A stretch of 64,000 nucleotides of DNA from Leptodontidium sp. MPI-SDFR-AT-0119 (taxonomy: Eukaryota; Ascomycota; Leotiomycetes; Helotiales; Leptodontidiaceae), in the NCBI GenBank assembly GCA_020726505.1, contig JAHLEZ010000019.1:806001-870000 (forward strand). Direction: 5' to 3'. The translations under genes and the position numbers were made by a program. The notes beneath the pieces were generated by a model that saw only the letters and a list, made by a program, of their open reading frames with translations, did not search any database and was not told the DNA's origin. Numbering within the stretch: the first letter of the stretch is position 1; each line of letters opens with the position of its first letter. Below, in pieces: positions 46,391 to 57,900 of the stretch.

Positions 46391-46816
46391 CTAGTTGTAT
46401 CCTCCGCGTCCATCGGTGCCAGGTAGTTCGGCACGCTTGTTATATCCCCCACGTCCATCTGTACCGGGCAGTTCAGCCCGCTTGTTGTATCCCCCACGTC
46501 CATCCGTACCAGGTAGTTCGGCTCGCTTGTTATATCCCCCACGTCCATCTGTACCGGGTAGTTCAGCCCGCTTGTTGTATCCTCCACGTCCATCCGTACC
46601 AGGAAGTTCGGCACGCTTGTTATATCCCCCACGTCCATCCGTACCGGGCAGTTCAGCCCTCTTGTTATATCCTCCACGTCCATCCGTCCCATATCCTCCA
46701 TCCGCCTCAGCTTCGCGAGCAATTGCAATACCGGCAGGCTCAGCAGGAGAAGGGATAGCCGCGCCCAGCGCCGAGACGAAGAGTGTAGCGAGGACGGTGA
46801 TGTATGTGAAGCGCAT
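46391..46816 (-). CDS. Secreted Kex2-processed repeat precursor (KEP), 7 peptide copies
   Basis: 141 residues from ATG at 46816. An in-frame ATG also lies at 46906, but the later one directly begins a good signal peptide, MRFTYITVLATLFVSALGAA. A short propeptide follows with AREAEA, like the Ste13-type EAEA spacer of alpha-factor, then DGGYGTDGRGGYN-KR. Six units AELPGTDGRGGYN follow, the first five each ending in KR and the last ending at the stop codon. Seven copies of GTDGRGGYN result, the peptide part identical in all. Lys-Arg is the Kex2 cleavage signal. The core has no Cys and does not look like known ascomycete alpha-pheromones; a Tyr-containing, Kex2-cut repeat is also the format of dikaritin RiPP precursors, but no UstY (DUF3328) gene is seen nearby. 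Secretion and processing are inferred from sequence; function is unknown. Confidence 0.85.
   Translation of the reverse strand: MRFTYITVLATLFVSALGAAIPSPAEPAGIAIAREAEADGGYGTDGRGGYNKRAELPGTDGRGGYNKRAELPGTDGRGGYNKRAELPGTDGRGGYNKRAELPGTDGRGGYNKRAELPGTDGRGGYNKRAELPGTDGRGGYN
46394..46696 (-). repeat. 45-bp coding repeat array with 90-bp higher order
   Basis: Tandem 45-bp units encode the KEP peptides. Neighbouring units alternate between two synonymous versions (on the + strand CCAGG(T/A)AGTTCGG and CCGGG(C/T)AGTTCAG), pattern ABABAB, so the array probably grew by duplicating 90-bp pairs. Differences between units leave the protein unchanged. Confidence 0.85.
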
Positions 46817-48477
46817 GATGGCGTGAGTGTGTATTTGATGCTTGAATAGATACAAATATATGTGTATGAAGAGGCTTTGTGTGTTTGTTTGTCTGATATT
46901 TGACACAGAATGGAGATGCAGATGTTGCTCTGAGATATCGATATGATAAAGTGAAGAATGAACCCCAAAACTAAAAATCAGCGGGAGACATCGCTGGTTT
47001 TATACTGTACCGTCAATCAACCTAACCTGACACGCAGTATAGAACACCCCCTAACATCACTTCGCCCACCTGAAGATAGAAAAAATGCCTCAATCAAACG
47101 TCAAATCATCGGCCAGGCCGAGCTCAGCTCAGCACGGGATGCGATGTGATTCCATATCAAAACCAACAAATCGTCCCATTTGGGATACTCGTTCCGGCTG
47201 TGAGGCACAACTTCGGGATCAAATCCATCATGAGAACGCTCCGCTTCCAAATAGGACGACGTACCGGAGATATTTCTCATTTGGATGCGCGTTTGTGGGA
47301 TGAGATGTTTCATGCGACTTTAATGTTAGTGATGTTGGCTGTTGGCTGGCGCAGCTTTGTGCGGCTAGGGGGCGTGTACGCAAGGCTGTTCATAATTGGA
47401 TGTGGATGCTGCGAATGTGAGGCACGGTTTCTTCGAACGCAGCGGGAATGATCAAAAGGCTAAAGCTAATATTGAAATGGGTGGGTCTTTGCGTGACAAC
47501 ACAATTCTACATTTCTGTAACAAGGAAAGGAGAAAGACGGGAAGAAAATCGGAGCAGGACGGATAGGAAGATGAGCCGTTGAATATTGACTGACTGAAGC
47601 GAAGTAGTGGTGTTGAAGAATCCACTCGCCTCCACAAGCGACACGGGTAAGGCAATGAAATGCAGGACATGGTTTGGTTTGGATGCGGCGTAGCGCTCAA
47701 GAACCAGGTTCATCATTGGTTCACTGTTCCAACATCATATAGCCAAAATGAAGCTTCGTCGGGGATCATGCAGGAGGACGCACTTTGGGCTGCAGTTGTG
47801 ATGGGATGAACTGATATGAATTGTGTAGTGGATCCCAACAGGGTTTGGAGCAAATAGGAAGTCGAGAAAACGAGCCGCGGGATCACATATCAAACGACAA
47901 CACCACAAGTAGAGATCCACACCATTTTGTGGTGTATGCTTTTGGATAACATTTTATACAGGAAACGAGCAGACAGTCCTCATTGGCCCGCTGTAGCCGA
48001 TTCTGAATTACCTCCCTGGAAAACAGCCCCCACAGTCACATGTATTCAGCTCGTTGAGCTAACAACCTAGATGCTTCTGATGCTGAACTCCCAAAGCCAT
48101 TTTGTGAGTGATGACACGAGACGACGCAATCCATTGGCCCGCCAAAACTCGATGTCCAAATGAAAAAGCTCGGGAAATTGATAAAGGCAAACACAACAGC
48201 ATTGGTCGCTAACAATTTCGCAGGTTTGAAAAGACAAAGAAGAGCGCAAAAGCATGCTGGACAACCTTAACTACCTCTCGATACTTGATTTTGGACACTA
48301 ATGTTGCGGCCGTTCGTTCCTTCATTGGGGTCCTGGGGTCTCATCCAACTTCCACCACACCAGAATAGTAATGTTACAAAATGCCAGACTCCCAAACCTC
48401 CAGTTGACCTCGGGGTTGGTGCTTTCAACCTGACCTGGGGGATCTATCAACTTAGCAAGACTAATCTCCTAATCTCA
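46817..48477. other. Intergenic, no gene recognised
   Basis: Holds the repeat-peptide gene's promoter and about 1.4 kb without supported coding sequence. Short ORFs here have no recognisable features. No biosynthetic gene for peptide modification was found. Confidence 0.4.
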
Positions 48478-49128
48478 TCACAAAAGCCACATCTGAATCA
48501 CCGGGACATTCCCATCCCAAAACTCCTCCTGCCTATGCTTCATCTCCCACCTCAAACTCTCCACATACCAATGCACATGCATAATCTCCGAACCCACAGT
48601 ATTATCATCAACATCGATAAACAGACTCTGTGCCCCATCATCATCCACCCTCCTCTGCAAGCCCCTATCATAATCCTTCGCCATGACCAGCGCCACAGTC
48701 CTTAGATTCCGCATAAGCTTGACCTCGCTCAAGGAATCATACTTGAAGACCCGCAGCACCTCCCACAATTGCGCATCGACCGCGCAGTACAGTATCCGGT
48801 CCGCGTGGGGGCTGAGAGCTAGGTCGAACGAGAGGTCGCCGTCTGGACTGCAGTCTAGATTATCGAAGAAGATCGTGTCGCGCGCGAAGTCGACGAATAC
48901 GGTCGACGTGTATCGTGGGGAGAGGATGAACTTCGTGTAGGTCTCGAGGAAGATAGAGCGCGATTGCGAGCAGGCGTGGACGAGGGCTGGAGGGGCAGAC
49001 GTCGATGTATATTGCTGGCTGCCGCGGTTAAAGCGGACTGGTACGACGCGGGGTTCCGGGAAGGTGCATTTCCATATTTTGATTCGGAGTTCTGAGGGTA
49101 GGTTTGCGAATACGTGGAAGGTATCCAT
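48478..49128 (-). CDS. 2EXR-domain protein
   Basis: Single exon, 216 residues. MDTFHVFANLPSELRIKIWKCTFPEPRVV is the 2EXR signature (F..LP.ELR..IW...), named for its two ExR motifs. It is followed by LVHACSQSRSIFLETYTKF and FVDFARDTIFFDN, the usual 'AC.eSR......Y' and 'fd...DT+yf' blocks. The family is strongly expanded in Leotiomycetes and other Pezizomycotina; its biochemical role is unknown. A second member lies 0.4 kb away on the same strand, suggesting tandem duplication followed by strong divergence. No signal peptide or membrane segment. Confidence 0.85.
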   Translation of the reverse strand: MDTFHVFANLPSELRIKIWKCTFPEPRVVPVRFNRGSQQYTSTSAPPALVHACSQSRSIFLETYTKFILSPRYTSTVFVDFARDTIFFDNLDCSPDGDLSFDLALSPHADRILYCAVDAQLWEVLRVFKYDSLSEVKLMRNLRTVALVMAKDYDRGLQRRVDDDGAQSLFIDVDDNTVGSEIMHVHWYVESLRWEMKHRQEEFWDGNVPVIQMWLL

Positions 49129-49536
49129 GTTTATGCTGTGCCGTCTTTTACGTAGGTTTGGTGTTGTTGGTTGGTTGTTTTGGGTTGCTGAGGATTAGGA
49201 GGGTGTAGGTAGGTTGACGATGACGAGGTGGAGTCATGGGGACAAGCGAGGCTTCAGCCTTGGTCAATAAAGGGGCCTAACCGAAAAGGGATTTGTTGAC
49301 ATGAATCGCATAATTGGGATAAATATCCACAGATGGTGTGTGAACATTTACGAGATGTCGGATCATTTTCGATATATATGGGTTAATTTCGGTCACCCAA
49401 TCTATGGGCACTGCAAAGTTGTAATGTCGGGGTGCAATACACGAGTATTATCGAGACCTCCTGCACAGCAGATCCTTTTTGAAACGAGGTGAGAGCTACT
49501 GAGTCATTGAGAAAAACTAAATTCGGCCTGAAACGT

Positions 49537-50936
49537 TTAGACTCTCTCTTCCAAGTCATTGACGAGAAGAAATCCTTGAGACTTGCCTTCCTCACACTTT
49601 GACATCTGCGAATAGTAGAACTTTGCCATATCGAGATCCCCCTCAATCTTGGCCTTCTCTCGAATGTAGTCCACAATCACCCACAGTGGACAGTTTATCC
49701 TCACCATGAAGGTCGGAGAGATAAAATGGCCAACCATCATTGTGAGATGTATAAAATAATTATCTTCCAGTTGGGAAAGTGTTTTCTTGGCTTCGCAGAA
49801 TAAGTCATATCTCTTTTTCGTGGTGATTGTCTTGAAATTGAAGGCCGGCCATTCGTATCTCGGCTTCTCTGCTAGACCTTCGACAGTTTCAAGTATTCTG
49901 AGACGCTTTAGATACGCCTTTGACAACGGGCATTGACCTAAGGTTTCTCTGAGCCTGAATGAATTGGCACACACGAGAGCCAAACCGGTGGAGGGGTGAT
50001 AGCTCGATCCCGACATTTGAGCTTGATCAACAGTCTCGTTGATATCGTGGACGTCTGATAGCTCCATGAGCTCCCGAACCTCGTTCCTAGAACTAGCTTG
50101 GTAGTGCATATCTGCGTCTGCTACAATCAAACTTTGAACGTTGACGAATGTCTCTAGTATGTCGTGGATCCATTCGGCAAAATTTTCCCATCGAAATTCG
50201 ACATATTGGTAAGGTATGAGCTCAGTATTGATCGTGTGTCCATCGTTGAGTACTAATCGATGAACTTTCTGGACATCGGCCGACAAGTCATGGCGAGAGA
50301 ATCGTCTGCTCGCATCTCTCACCGATTTCCATTGCTCGAAACCATGGTCTGAGACCCCACTGGAGATAATCAGTCAGATGATAATCATCATAAAGGCAGT
50401 TTAATTGCTGAACTCACATCAAGGTACAACGTATCAATACTAAAATCAAACCACGTAGTCGGAGGCATACTCTCACTCCCAAACGCGAGCGTGAATCTTT
50501 GCGCTACAATACCTCTGCTCTCTTGGCAGACAGTAGCGATAGGAATACTCGTATTCGAGCAAAATCCAAACACTTTCGGTCTGATTTCACTTCCTGGGAT
50601 TTGATAGCCGTCAGGGTGGTTAATAATACTAATATCTAATTTTCGGTGTCAGACCTATACTCTAGAAATTAAATACCGAGACCGGGGAATGGGATACGTA
50701 CCAATGTTTCTCGTGCCTTTGAAGAATTTCTTCTCACCCTTCTGAATATTGATATCGCAGTCACTCCTGACCCTCAAGCACGCTGGTCTCTTCACAGTCT
50801 TTCGCTGCAAGTAAACGATTCTGCCTTCGGTTGGTAAGCGAATTTTCCAGATCGCATGTCTGATCTCTGCTGGAAGAACGGGGAAGCGGTGGAATGTCTG
50901 AGCAGGCACATAAGCAGACTGGCTGTAGAGACGCAA
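49537..50936 (-). CDS. 2EXR-domain protein, larger member
   Basis: Exons 50936-50702 and 50635-50418 join cleanly (66-bp intron) and carry FPVLPAEIRHAIWKIRLP, then VCQESRGIVAQRF and WFDFSIDTLYLD, the 2EXR signature. The third exon runs to the stop at 49537. Its start is uncertain: the best-looking acceptor (CTCCAG, ending at 50362) would put it out of frame, while a TTTCGAG acceptor (exon from 50334) keeps frame and gives 416 residues. This may mean an atypical splice site or a 1-base lesion. The C-terminal 265 residues (VHRLVLNDGH, FVNVQSLIVADADMH, and two helical stretches) are hypothetical. Confidence 0.7.
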
Positions 50937-51958
50937 AAGGTTTTCCGATTATGAAAGGTTTAGCTGACAGTCGTAATCTTTGCAGAGAGCGGGGATAGAG
51001 GAGAAATCGATCTTGGTATTTGAAGGCGACATTTTGGCTGGTGTATTTTTTATTTTGTTCAGGGGATAGTATCAATTTGTCTTTTTCTTTTCTGGTGCTA
51101 GGATAACAATTCAGGTATGGCTTGAGGGTATTAATCCGAAAAATGTGACGAAGGTACTTTAGAACTGTGTGAATGGTGTGAAACCGAAAATAATAATTAG
51201 CTGCCGCTACGTAACGAAGCGAACCATCACCCGGAGATACTTTAAGTACAGTAGACTACTCTTTTAGACACAGACATAGACACATAGTGGAATGGGGCTA
51301 ACTAAAGCACTAATAAGTACGCCATACTAAAATGACGTCTCAGGTTTCAGAAAGAAGTAATATCAAGAGACAAAAATGCCCTGCTTTACGGAGTTACGTT
51401 AACAAGCCTATATATGTAATTGTGAGAATAGGCACGTTTGGGAATCCTTTGAATTACGGACTCAGGTTTAATATCGACCTGACCAAATATGTAATGTCAT
51501 GCCTCACAAAGCTAGTCACCTCCTCGCGATACCTAATACCGTACAACTAACGGCACCTACAAAAACCCAAATACCACAAATCACAACCTCCCAACAAGCG
51601 AAAAGAACCTCAAAAGGAGCAAACAGGCAGCACATCACGGATAATAAGAGAAGATCAGAGACCATGCTCTATTAACACAATGAATCATCAACAAAGCAAT
51701 AAGATAACATACACTCAAAGCAATGAATACAAAAATATGCACCATCCATCCATCCAGTCTGACCAAGTAGCAGTCAGTCATCCTACCATCCCTCCCTCCA
51801 TGCCCGTCCGAGCCCAACAAGGAAAAAAACACTCCAACGCCCATCCCAAACATCTATGTTATCCGCCATATACACGTTTTCCTACTCCTCTCAAAACATC
51901 CCCATCCATCACCATCATCCACTCATTAACATTAACATTCCTCCACTCCATTTCATCC
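50937..51958. other. Intergenic, 2EXR promoter and myosin 3' flank
   Basis: About 1 kb between the 2EXR gene start and the myosin stop. AT-rich, with ACACAGACATAGACACATAG near 51,270 and short ORFs of no recognisable content. Confidence 0.4.
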
Positions 51959-54900
51959 TCACAGGAAGCCTTTACTCAAGCTAACCTGCCTCGAGACACT
52001 GCTCTTCCGCCTCGGCACATCGATGCCATTCTCATCCGCAGACGTCCCGTTCATATTCCACACAGCACCACTACCTCTCCTCACGGTGCCCGATCCCCCT
52101 TTCAAGCCCTTCCATCCCTCCAATTCTCGCTCGAGTCGCAGAGCTTTCTCTCGCTCTTCATTCAGAGCGCGCTCTGCTCTCCTTGCGGCGAGTTGTCCAT
52201 CGCTTTCGCTGCTTTGCAATTCATCGATCGTCTTGAGCAGTTTCTCGATCTTGTCTCTGGAGCGGGAGATGTCTTCTTGGAGGGACGAGTTTGCCTTTTC
52301 CTTGCGCTCGATTTGCAATTGGAGGTCTTTGACGGTGCGGTCGACGTTTCGGACAGAACGTTGAGATTTGTTGCGCTCGGTTTCTTGGGCTTCGAGTTGG
52401 GATTCCAGCTGTTGTTTTGTTAAATTTGCTCACTTCGTGGATATGACTTAAAAACTTACCTCTTGGACACGGCCGTGTAGGAACCTCACATCCTGGCTGG
52501 CGCTTGAGTAACCCTTAGTCTCGAGGTCGATGAGTCGGACTTGAAGCTCCTTGAGTGACTTCTCAAGTGCAGCCTTATCGGTGTGAAGTTGTGCAGTCGT
52601 TTCGCGCTCCGCCACAATATCTTTCTGCATCTCAGCAGTCAGAGCCTCGGCGCGTCGCATCTTGCCAACAGCTGCGGCAACGATATCTTCTTGCTGGGCA
52701 AGGTTGGATTTCAATTCGAGAAGTTCGCGGTCGAGACTGGCCGCGTTTCGCAAAGAGGGACTGTCGCCACGAGCGAGATCATCCAAACCAGTTTTAGCTT
52801 CCAGCAATCGTGCTTCGAGACCACGCTTTTCACGTTGAAGCATATCGCGTTCGGCACTTACGTCGTCCATAGTTGTTCTCAAACTACGGAGCTGAGACAT
52901 CATATTGACAATCTTGTCTTGAGCATCAGTGTGAGCCTTAATAGCCTCATCTCTAGAAGCCGAGAGATCGGAAAGTGTAGACTCGAGACGAGCCTTCTCC
53001 TTAGACCATGTGGAACTGTTGAGCACTTCATCATCCCACTTGGATCGAAGATCCTCCAGTTCCTCTCGAAGTCGGGTGTTTTCGGACTGTTTGAATAGCT
53101 TTTCTTCCCGAGCAATGTCGAGCTCGTTTGTGAGAGTCGCAAACTCGGCTTGATACTTTTTCCGAGTCTGTTCCATGCTTGTTTCTTTATCCTCAATGTC
53201 CATTGCTCTCTGACTCCGATAGTCCTCAAGCTCATGCTGGAGTCGCTTTCTAGCCTGAAGAGCCGCCTCAAGATCAACGGAAATATCTTCCAGTTTCTCC
53301 TCGTAGCTTTGATTTTGTCGTTGTAGATCTTCAATCGTCGCATCGGTCTGCTTACGTTCAGACATGATCTCGGCACAAGTCTCCTCTGCCTCTCTTGCTT
53401 GGGACTTGGCGAACTGCTCAGCCCTGGTTGCCTTCATGACGGCGATCTCAGCTTGTTCTAGTTTGCTAAAGTACTCATCGGCGCGACTCTTGTACAAGGA
53501 AAGACTGGAAGTAACGTCCAGTAATTTGGAAGATTCAGCATCGAGACGAATTTGAAGGTCGGCAAACTCCTGAAGCAGTTGGGACCGATTGGCAGCATCC
53601 TGCTCCCTCTGCTGGGTGACATCCTCGAGGTCTGACTTGGCGTCTCTGAGTTCAACCTCCAGCGTAGCACGAGTACGCTTCAAGATGTCGTGATGCTTCT
53701 TGGTGTCGTTAAGTTCTGCAACAGTGTCGTTGTGGATGTGAAGCAGGGACCGGCGAGAATCCTCTTGATTGTTGATGAGATCGAAGAGCTCTTCATGTGA
53801 CTTCGTCTGAATATCTCGGAGTGACAGCTCTCCTGTCTGGATGCTCTTTTCCAGGGCAGAAACCTTCTTGGCAGAGTCATCCAGCATCTCGTGAAGTCTG
53901 CTATTGGCTTGTTCCAGTTTCTGTACACGGCGGATCGATGGGCTGTCTTCTGGCCATAGTTCTCTAGCAGGTGTTGTCCGCTCGAGTTGACTCTGGAGGT
54001 GTCGATTTTGCATCTGGCTCATCTGGAGTTGGTTTTGCAATTCTTCAAAGTCGGCCTTGAGATCCATTCTATTGTTGAAGCTGAGAATATCGGCTGTCCG
54101 GTCTGAACGGCCCGAGTCCTGAGCATCTGCCCCGTTACTTGGAAATCTGCGGGTAGGCGTAGTGACATTTGAGCGAGGTCGTGCGTTCAATTTGTTTCGA
54201 AGATGACTAGGTGATTGATTGAAAGAAGCCTGGTTGGGGTTGATCTCCTCCAGTCTGGGGCGACTGGGAGAATGTCTCTCGGGAGAATCTCCAAACTCAT
54301 CCTCGAATCTCTTTCGCAATTCTGCCACTTGTGACTCCGCATTTGCCCTGCCAGCCATTTGGACTCGCAGGTTCTGGTACAGCTCTTCGACCTTCTGAAC
54401 AAGAGTTGGTACAAGGTTCGGAGTCTTGGTCGCATTTCTATCACTTCCCCCGTCGAGCTGAGGCATCGGGTGGGTAGTTTCTGGGTCAACTCTCCTCAAC
54501 AAGTTCAGTAACTCTTGCTCGCGGGTCTCAACAATAGTCTGCAGTTGACGATTCGAATCTCTGGAACGAGTGTGCTGTTGTCGCTCAGCTTCGAGGTTTC
54601 TGACGGCCTCAGCTAACTGGCTGGTTGTTGTGGATGAAGACTTTTCGGCATTTCTGGTAGTCTTGTGCTCCCGAGCAACCTCGTGAGCACGATCTTCCAA
54701 GTCCAATTGAAGCTTTTCATTCTTTTTCCGGAGGGAAGCAATTTCATTCTGCGCTGTCTCCAGCTGCTTGGTAATCTTTCGATTCTGCTCCTCGGCCTTG
54801 GCTTTGTCCCTTTGGGAGGCAATCAGTTCCGATTGACTGCGCTGATTGACGACTGAGTTCGACCTTGATATCTCAAGACCTTTTTGCTGGATTTTGGTCA

Positions 54901-57900
54901 AAAGTGCTTTGTTGTCACGCTCAGAAGCAATGAGTCGACTCTTAGCGGCGTTGAGTTCTCGTTGTAACCTGTCCTTCTCCTGGTCAACCTGGAGGCCGAA
55001 TTTACCAGAATCAAGAATGGTCTTTTCCAATTCTTTGACTCGACTGGTAAGGAAAGTGCATTGCTCTTCAAAGTACTTGGCTCGACCCTGCTCCTCGTCC
55101 AAATCTTTTCGCAAGCTGGTCTCCCTCTCACGCGCCACTCGTAATGCACTTCGATCGTTCGACAACTCAGCCTGAATTCTGGCCTCTTCAGCAGCAGTCT
55201 TGGCCTCTCTCAGTCGCCTGATCTCATTCCGAGCCTCATTGCGTTCCTTTTCGGCTGTGACCCTAGCCTCCATAGCTCGTCTCAGGGTGTCTTGCTGTAC
55301 GTATAGTTCCTTCTCGATGATGATTTTCGCTTCGTTTACTTCTTGGAACTTGTCATTGAGCTCCTTGTACTTGTGTTCCGCAAGCATTTGGACATCATCC
55401 CGCGATTGAGCTGTCCTGCTGAGCTCCTTTTGCGTCTTGTCCAGCTCGCCTTTGTAGTACTCGATGTCCTGCTCCAAGCGTTTGCGAGTTTCGCCTGCCT
55501 GGGCATCTTCGGTGAGTCGGGCGTCAAGAAGTTTCTTGGTTTCCGCTGCTTCCTTTTCGAGGTGAGCCTTTTGCGACTTCATCGCAAACATCTCAGCTTG
55601 AACTTCTCGGAGTCGATTGACAACGTTCTCTTTCTCGGCCATTAAGGAACGCTTCTCATCATCGAATGCCTTCTGCTCCTTCTCGTACTTCCCATTGTCT
55701 GATCGAAGAACGGCGAGCTCACTCTCCTTTCGACGAACGATATCCTCGTATCCAGTTGATGCAGCGGCCAGCTCAGAGAGCTGTTGATTAAGTTTTCGAT
55801 TCTCGCTGGTCAAACCCTGCTCCCTAGTGCGAGTTGCCTGAAGGTCCCTGGTGGCATTGGCCAGCTTCATGTCTGTCTCATGATCTACCTTGAGAAGCTG
55901 GCCTTCGAGGTCCTGAAGTTTCCTATCTTTTAAGCTGAGTTGACTCTGAAGCATACTGTTGTCCTTCTGCAGACGCGATTCTTCGGCGCTCCTTTGGGAC
56001 TGGTCTCTGATCATCTCATCGAGTCGAGCTTGGAGATCGTCCCTCTCCTGGGTTCGCTCTCGCTTCTCTGCCTCCAGCATCGCCATCATTTGTGCAGCTT
56101 GCTCCAGTTGGGAACGATACATCTCGCTGTCCTTTTCAGCCTTCTGTCTGGTCTGCATGAGAACGTCTTGTTGGTTTTCAAGATCGGTGATCTCCTGCTC
56201 GGCGGCCTGTAGGGCATCTTCGAGCTGACTCTTCTGCTCTTGAAGCCTCCGGGATATTTCCTCCTTGTCTAATGCCGTAGCGCGCTCGCCCTCAAGGACT
56301 TGCTGTAAGCCCTGCAAGTCAATGTGAGCCTTGCGACGTTCGTCCTCAAGTCGCTGGCGAGAAGCGGCTTCTTGCTCCATCTTTTCGGTAAGCTTTTGAA
56401 TCATCTCGTCCCGCTTCTTCACTTCTCCTGACGTACGAGTAGCGCCAAGCAGTGGCTTCATCTTCACCAAGAGTCTCCACCAAGGATTCTCACACAGGTC
56501 CAGGTATACCTGGAAATTCCGCTGAATTATACGAGTTGCCTCAGCTCGATAAAGCCTCTTGTTGGCGATTCTTCGCTGAGTAAAACCTCGGGCAACCGAT
56601 TGGAAGCGTGCAATTATTTCCCGAATCAAGGCGTCTCGCTGTTCCTCAAGCTCTGCAAGAACACCCGCTCTAAAGAAGACTTTCGTGATACCAACTCGGA
56701 ACAAAGATTTGTCCAGGTTGAGCTTCTCGAGCATGATCGTTGCTACTGTTTGGCCATCGAGATATCCCTTGGGCATATTCTGACAGAGAACCTCATATCG
56801 TTGTCTGAACTCAGAGAACGGGAGTCGATTGGGGAATCCGGTCCTAGCAATTCGAATACCTTCCAGTACACCATTGCAGCGCAGTTGATCCAGGACAAGC
56901 GGCGCACTTAGCTGCTTGGGACGCTTCTTATGATTGGGAATGATACATCGAACAAAGTGAGGATGCGTCGAGTGAAGTTGAGCCATTAAACTGGAAAGTT
57001 GCTCCTTGTGTCGTTGCGCAACGGTGCGGAAGAGGCCCTTTTTCACACGGCTTCTAGTTGCCCCTGGGTCGCCATCGGTATCGGCGCAATCTACGAAAAG
57101 TGTCGCAACGTGTTTATCAGTAGATGCAGCAAGAAGTCGGGTGATGTTGTCGTTCAGCGGATCCTTGTTCTTTTCAAGCCAGCCTTCTGTCGAATATTCA
57201 ACTTCGGCAGCGTAGTGAGTGAGCATGAAACCTTGGCCAAGACGAGAGGGGCGGTATTTTGTTGTCTTCTTATCCCACAGCGAATGCAGCTTCTCGGTGA
57301 AAGACTTGTCGGTGGCCTTTGGCATAACGCAATCTTCGTCCAAGCAGGAAAAGATTCCAATGGGATTGGGCAACTCGATGAGATCGATTGTAGGCTGCAA
57401 GTCGTGCCCGAAATCGATAAATTTCCACTCGATCTGCTCTCGAGCATACTCCTCCTGCTCTAGGACAAACATGTGGTGATTGAAGAATTGTTGAAGCTTC
57501 TCGTTAGTGTAGTTGATGCACAGTTGCTCGAAGCTATTCTCCTCGAAAATTTCGAATCCAGCAATGTCGAGAACACCGATGAAACGAGAGTCGTCAAGCC
57601 CCATGCCAGTACGATCCAGTTGTCTATTGATACGGCTGACAAGGTCCCCGAAACCGCGTTCGTAAATACCCTTGGCGAGAGCGTCGATCGCAAATCTGAC
57701 TTGTTCCGGGGTCTGGACCTTCTCCACCCATTCTCGTCCAGCCTTCACTCTAGGGTGTAGGAGTGCTTGGAGGAACGGCTCAACTGGTATTCCGAGTAAT
57801 CTGCACATCTTGTCGGCGTGAGCACGAGCATCGGAAGCAAGTCTTGCCTGATCGGCTGCTCTGCTCTCCTTTACAACCGTGATGTTACCCAAATGGAGAA

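Noticed and set aside
46391..46816. Alpha-factor type mating pheromone
   Set aside because: Layout is similar (signal, EAEA, KR repeats), but the core lacks the Cys pair and Trp typical of filamentous ascomycete alpha-pheromones such as WCGRPGQPC-like ones. Kept as an unassigned Kex2-repeat precursor.
46395..46826. Open frames on the + strand over the peptide repeat (YPPRPSVPGSSARLL repeats)
   Set aside because: By-product of a 45-bp repeat being free of stops in several frames; no signal peptide or processing logic on that strand.
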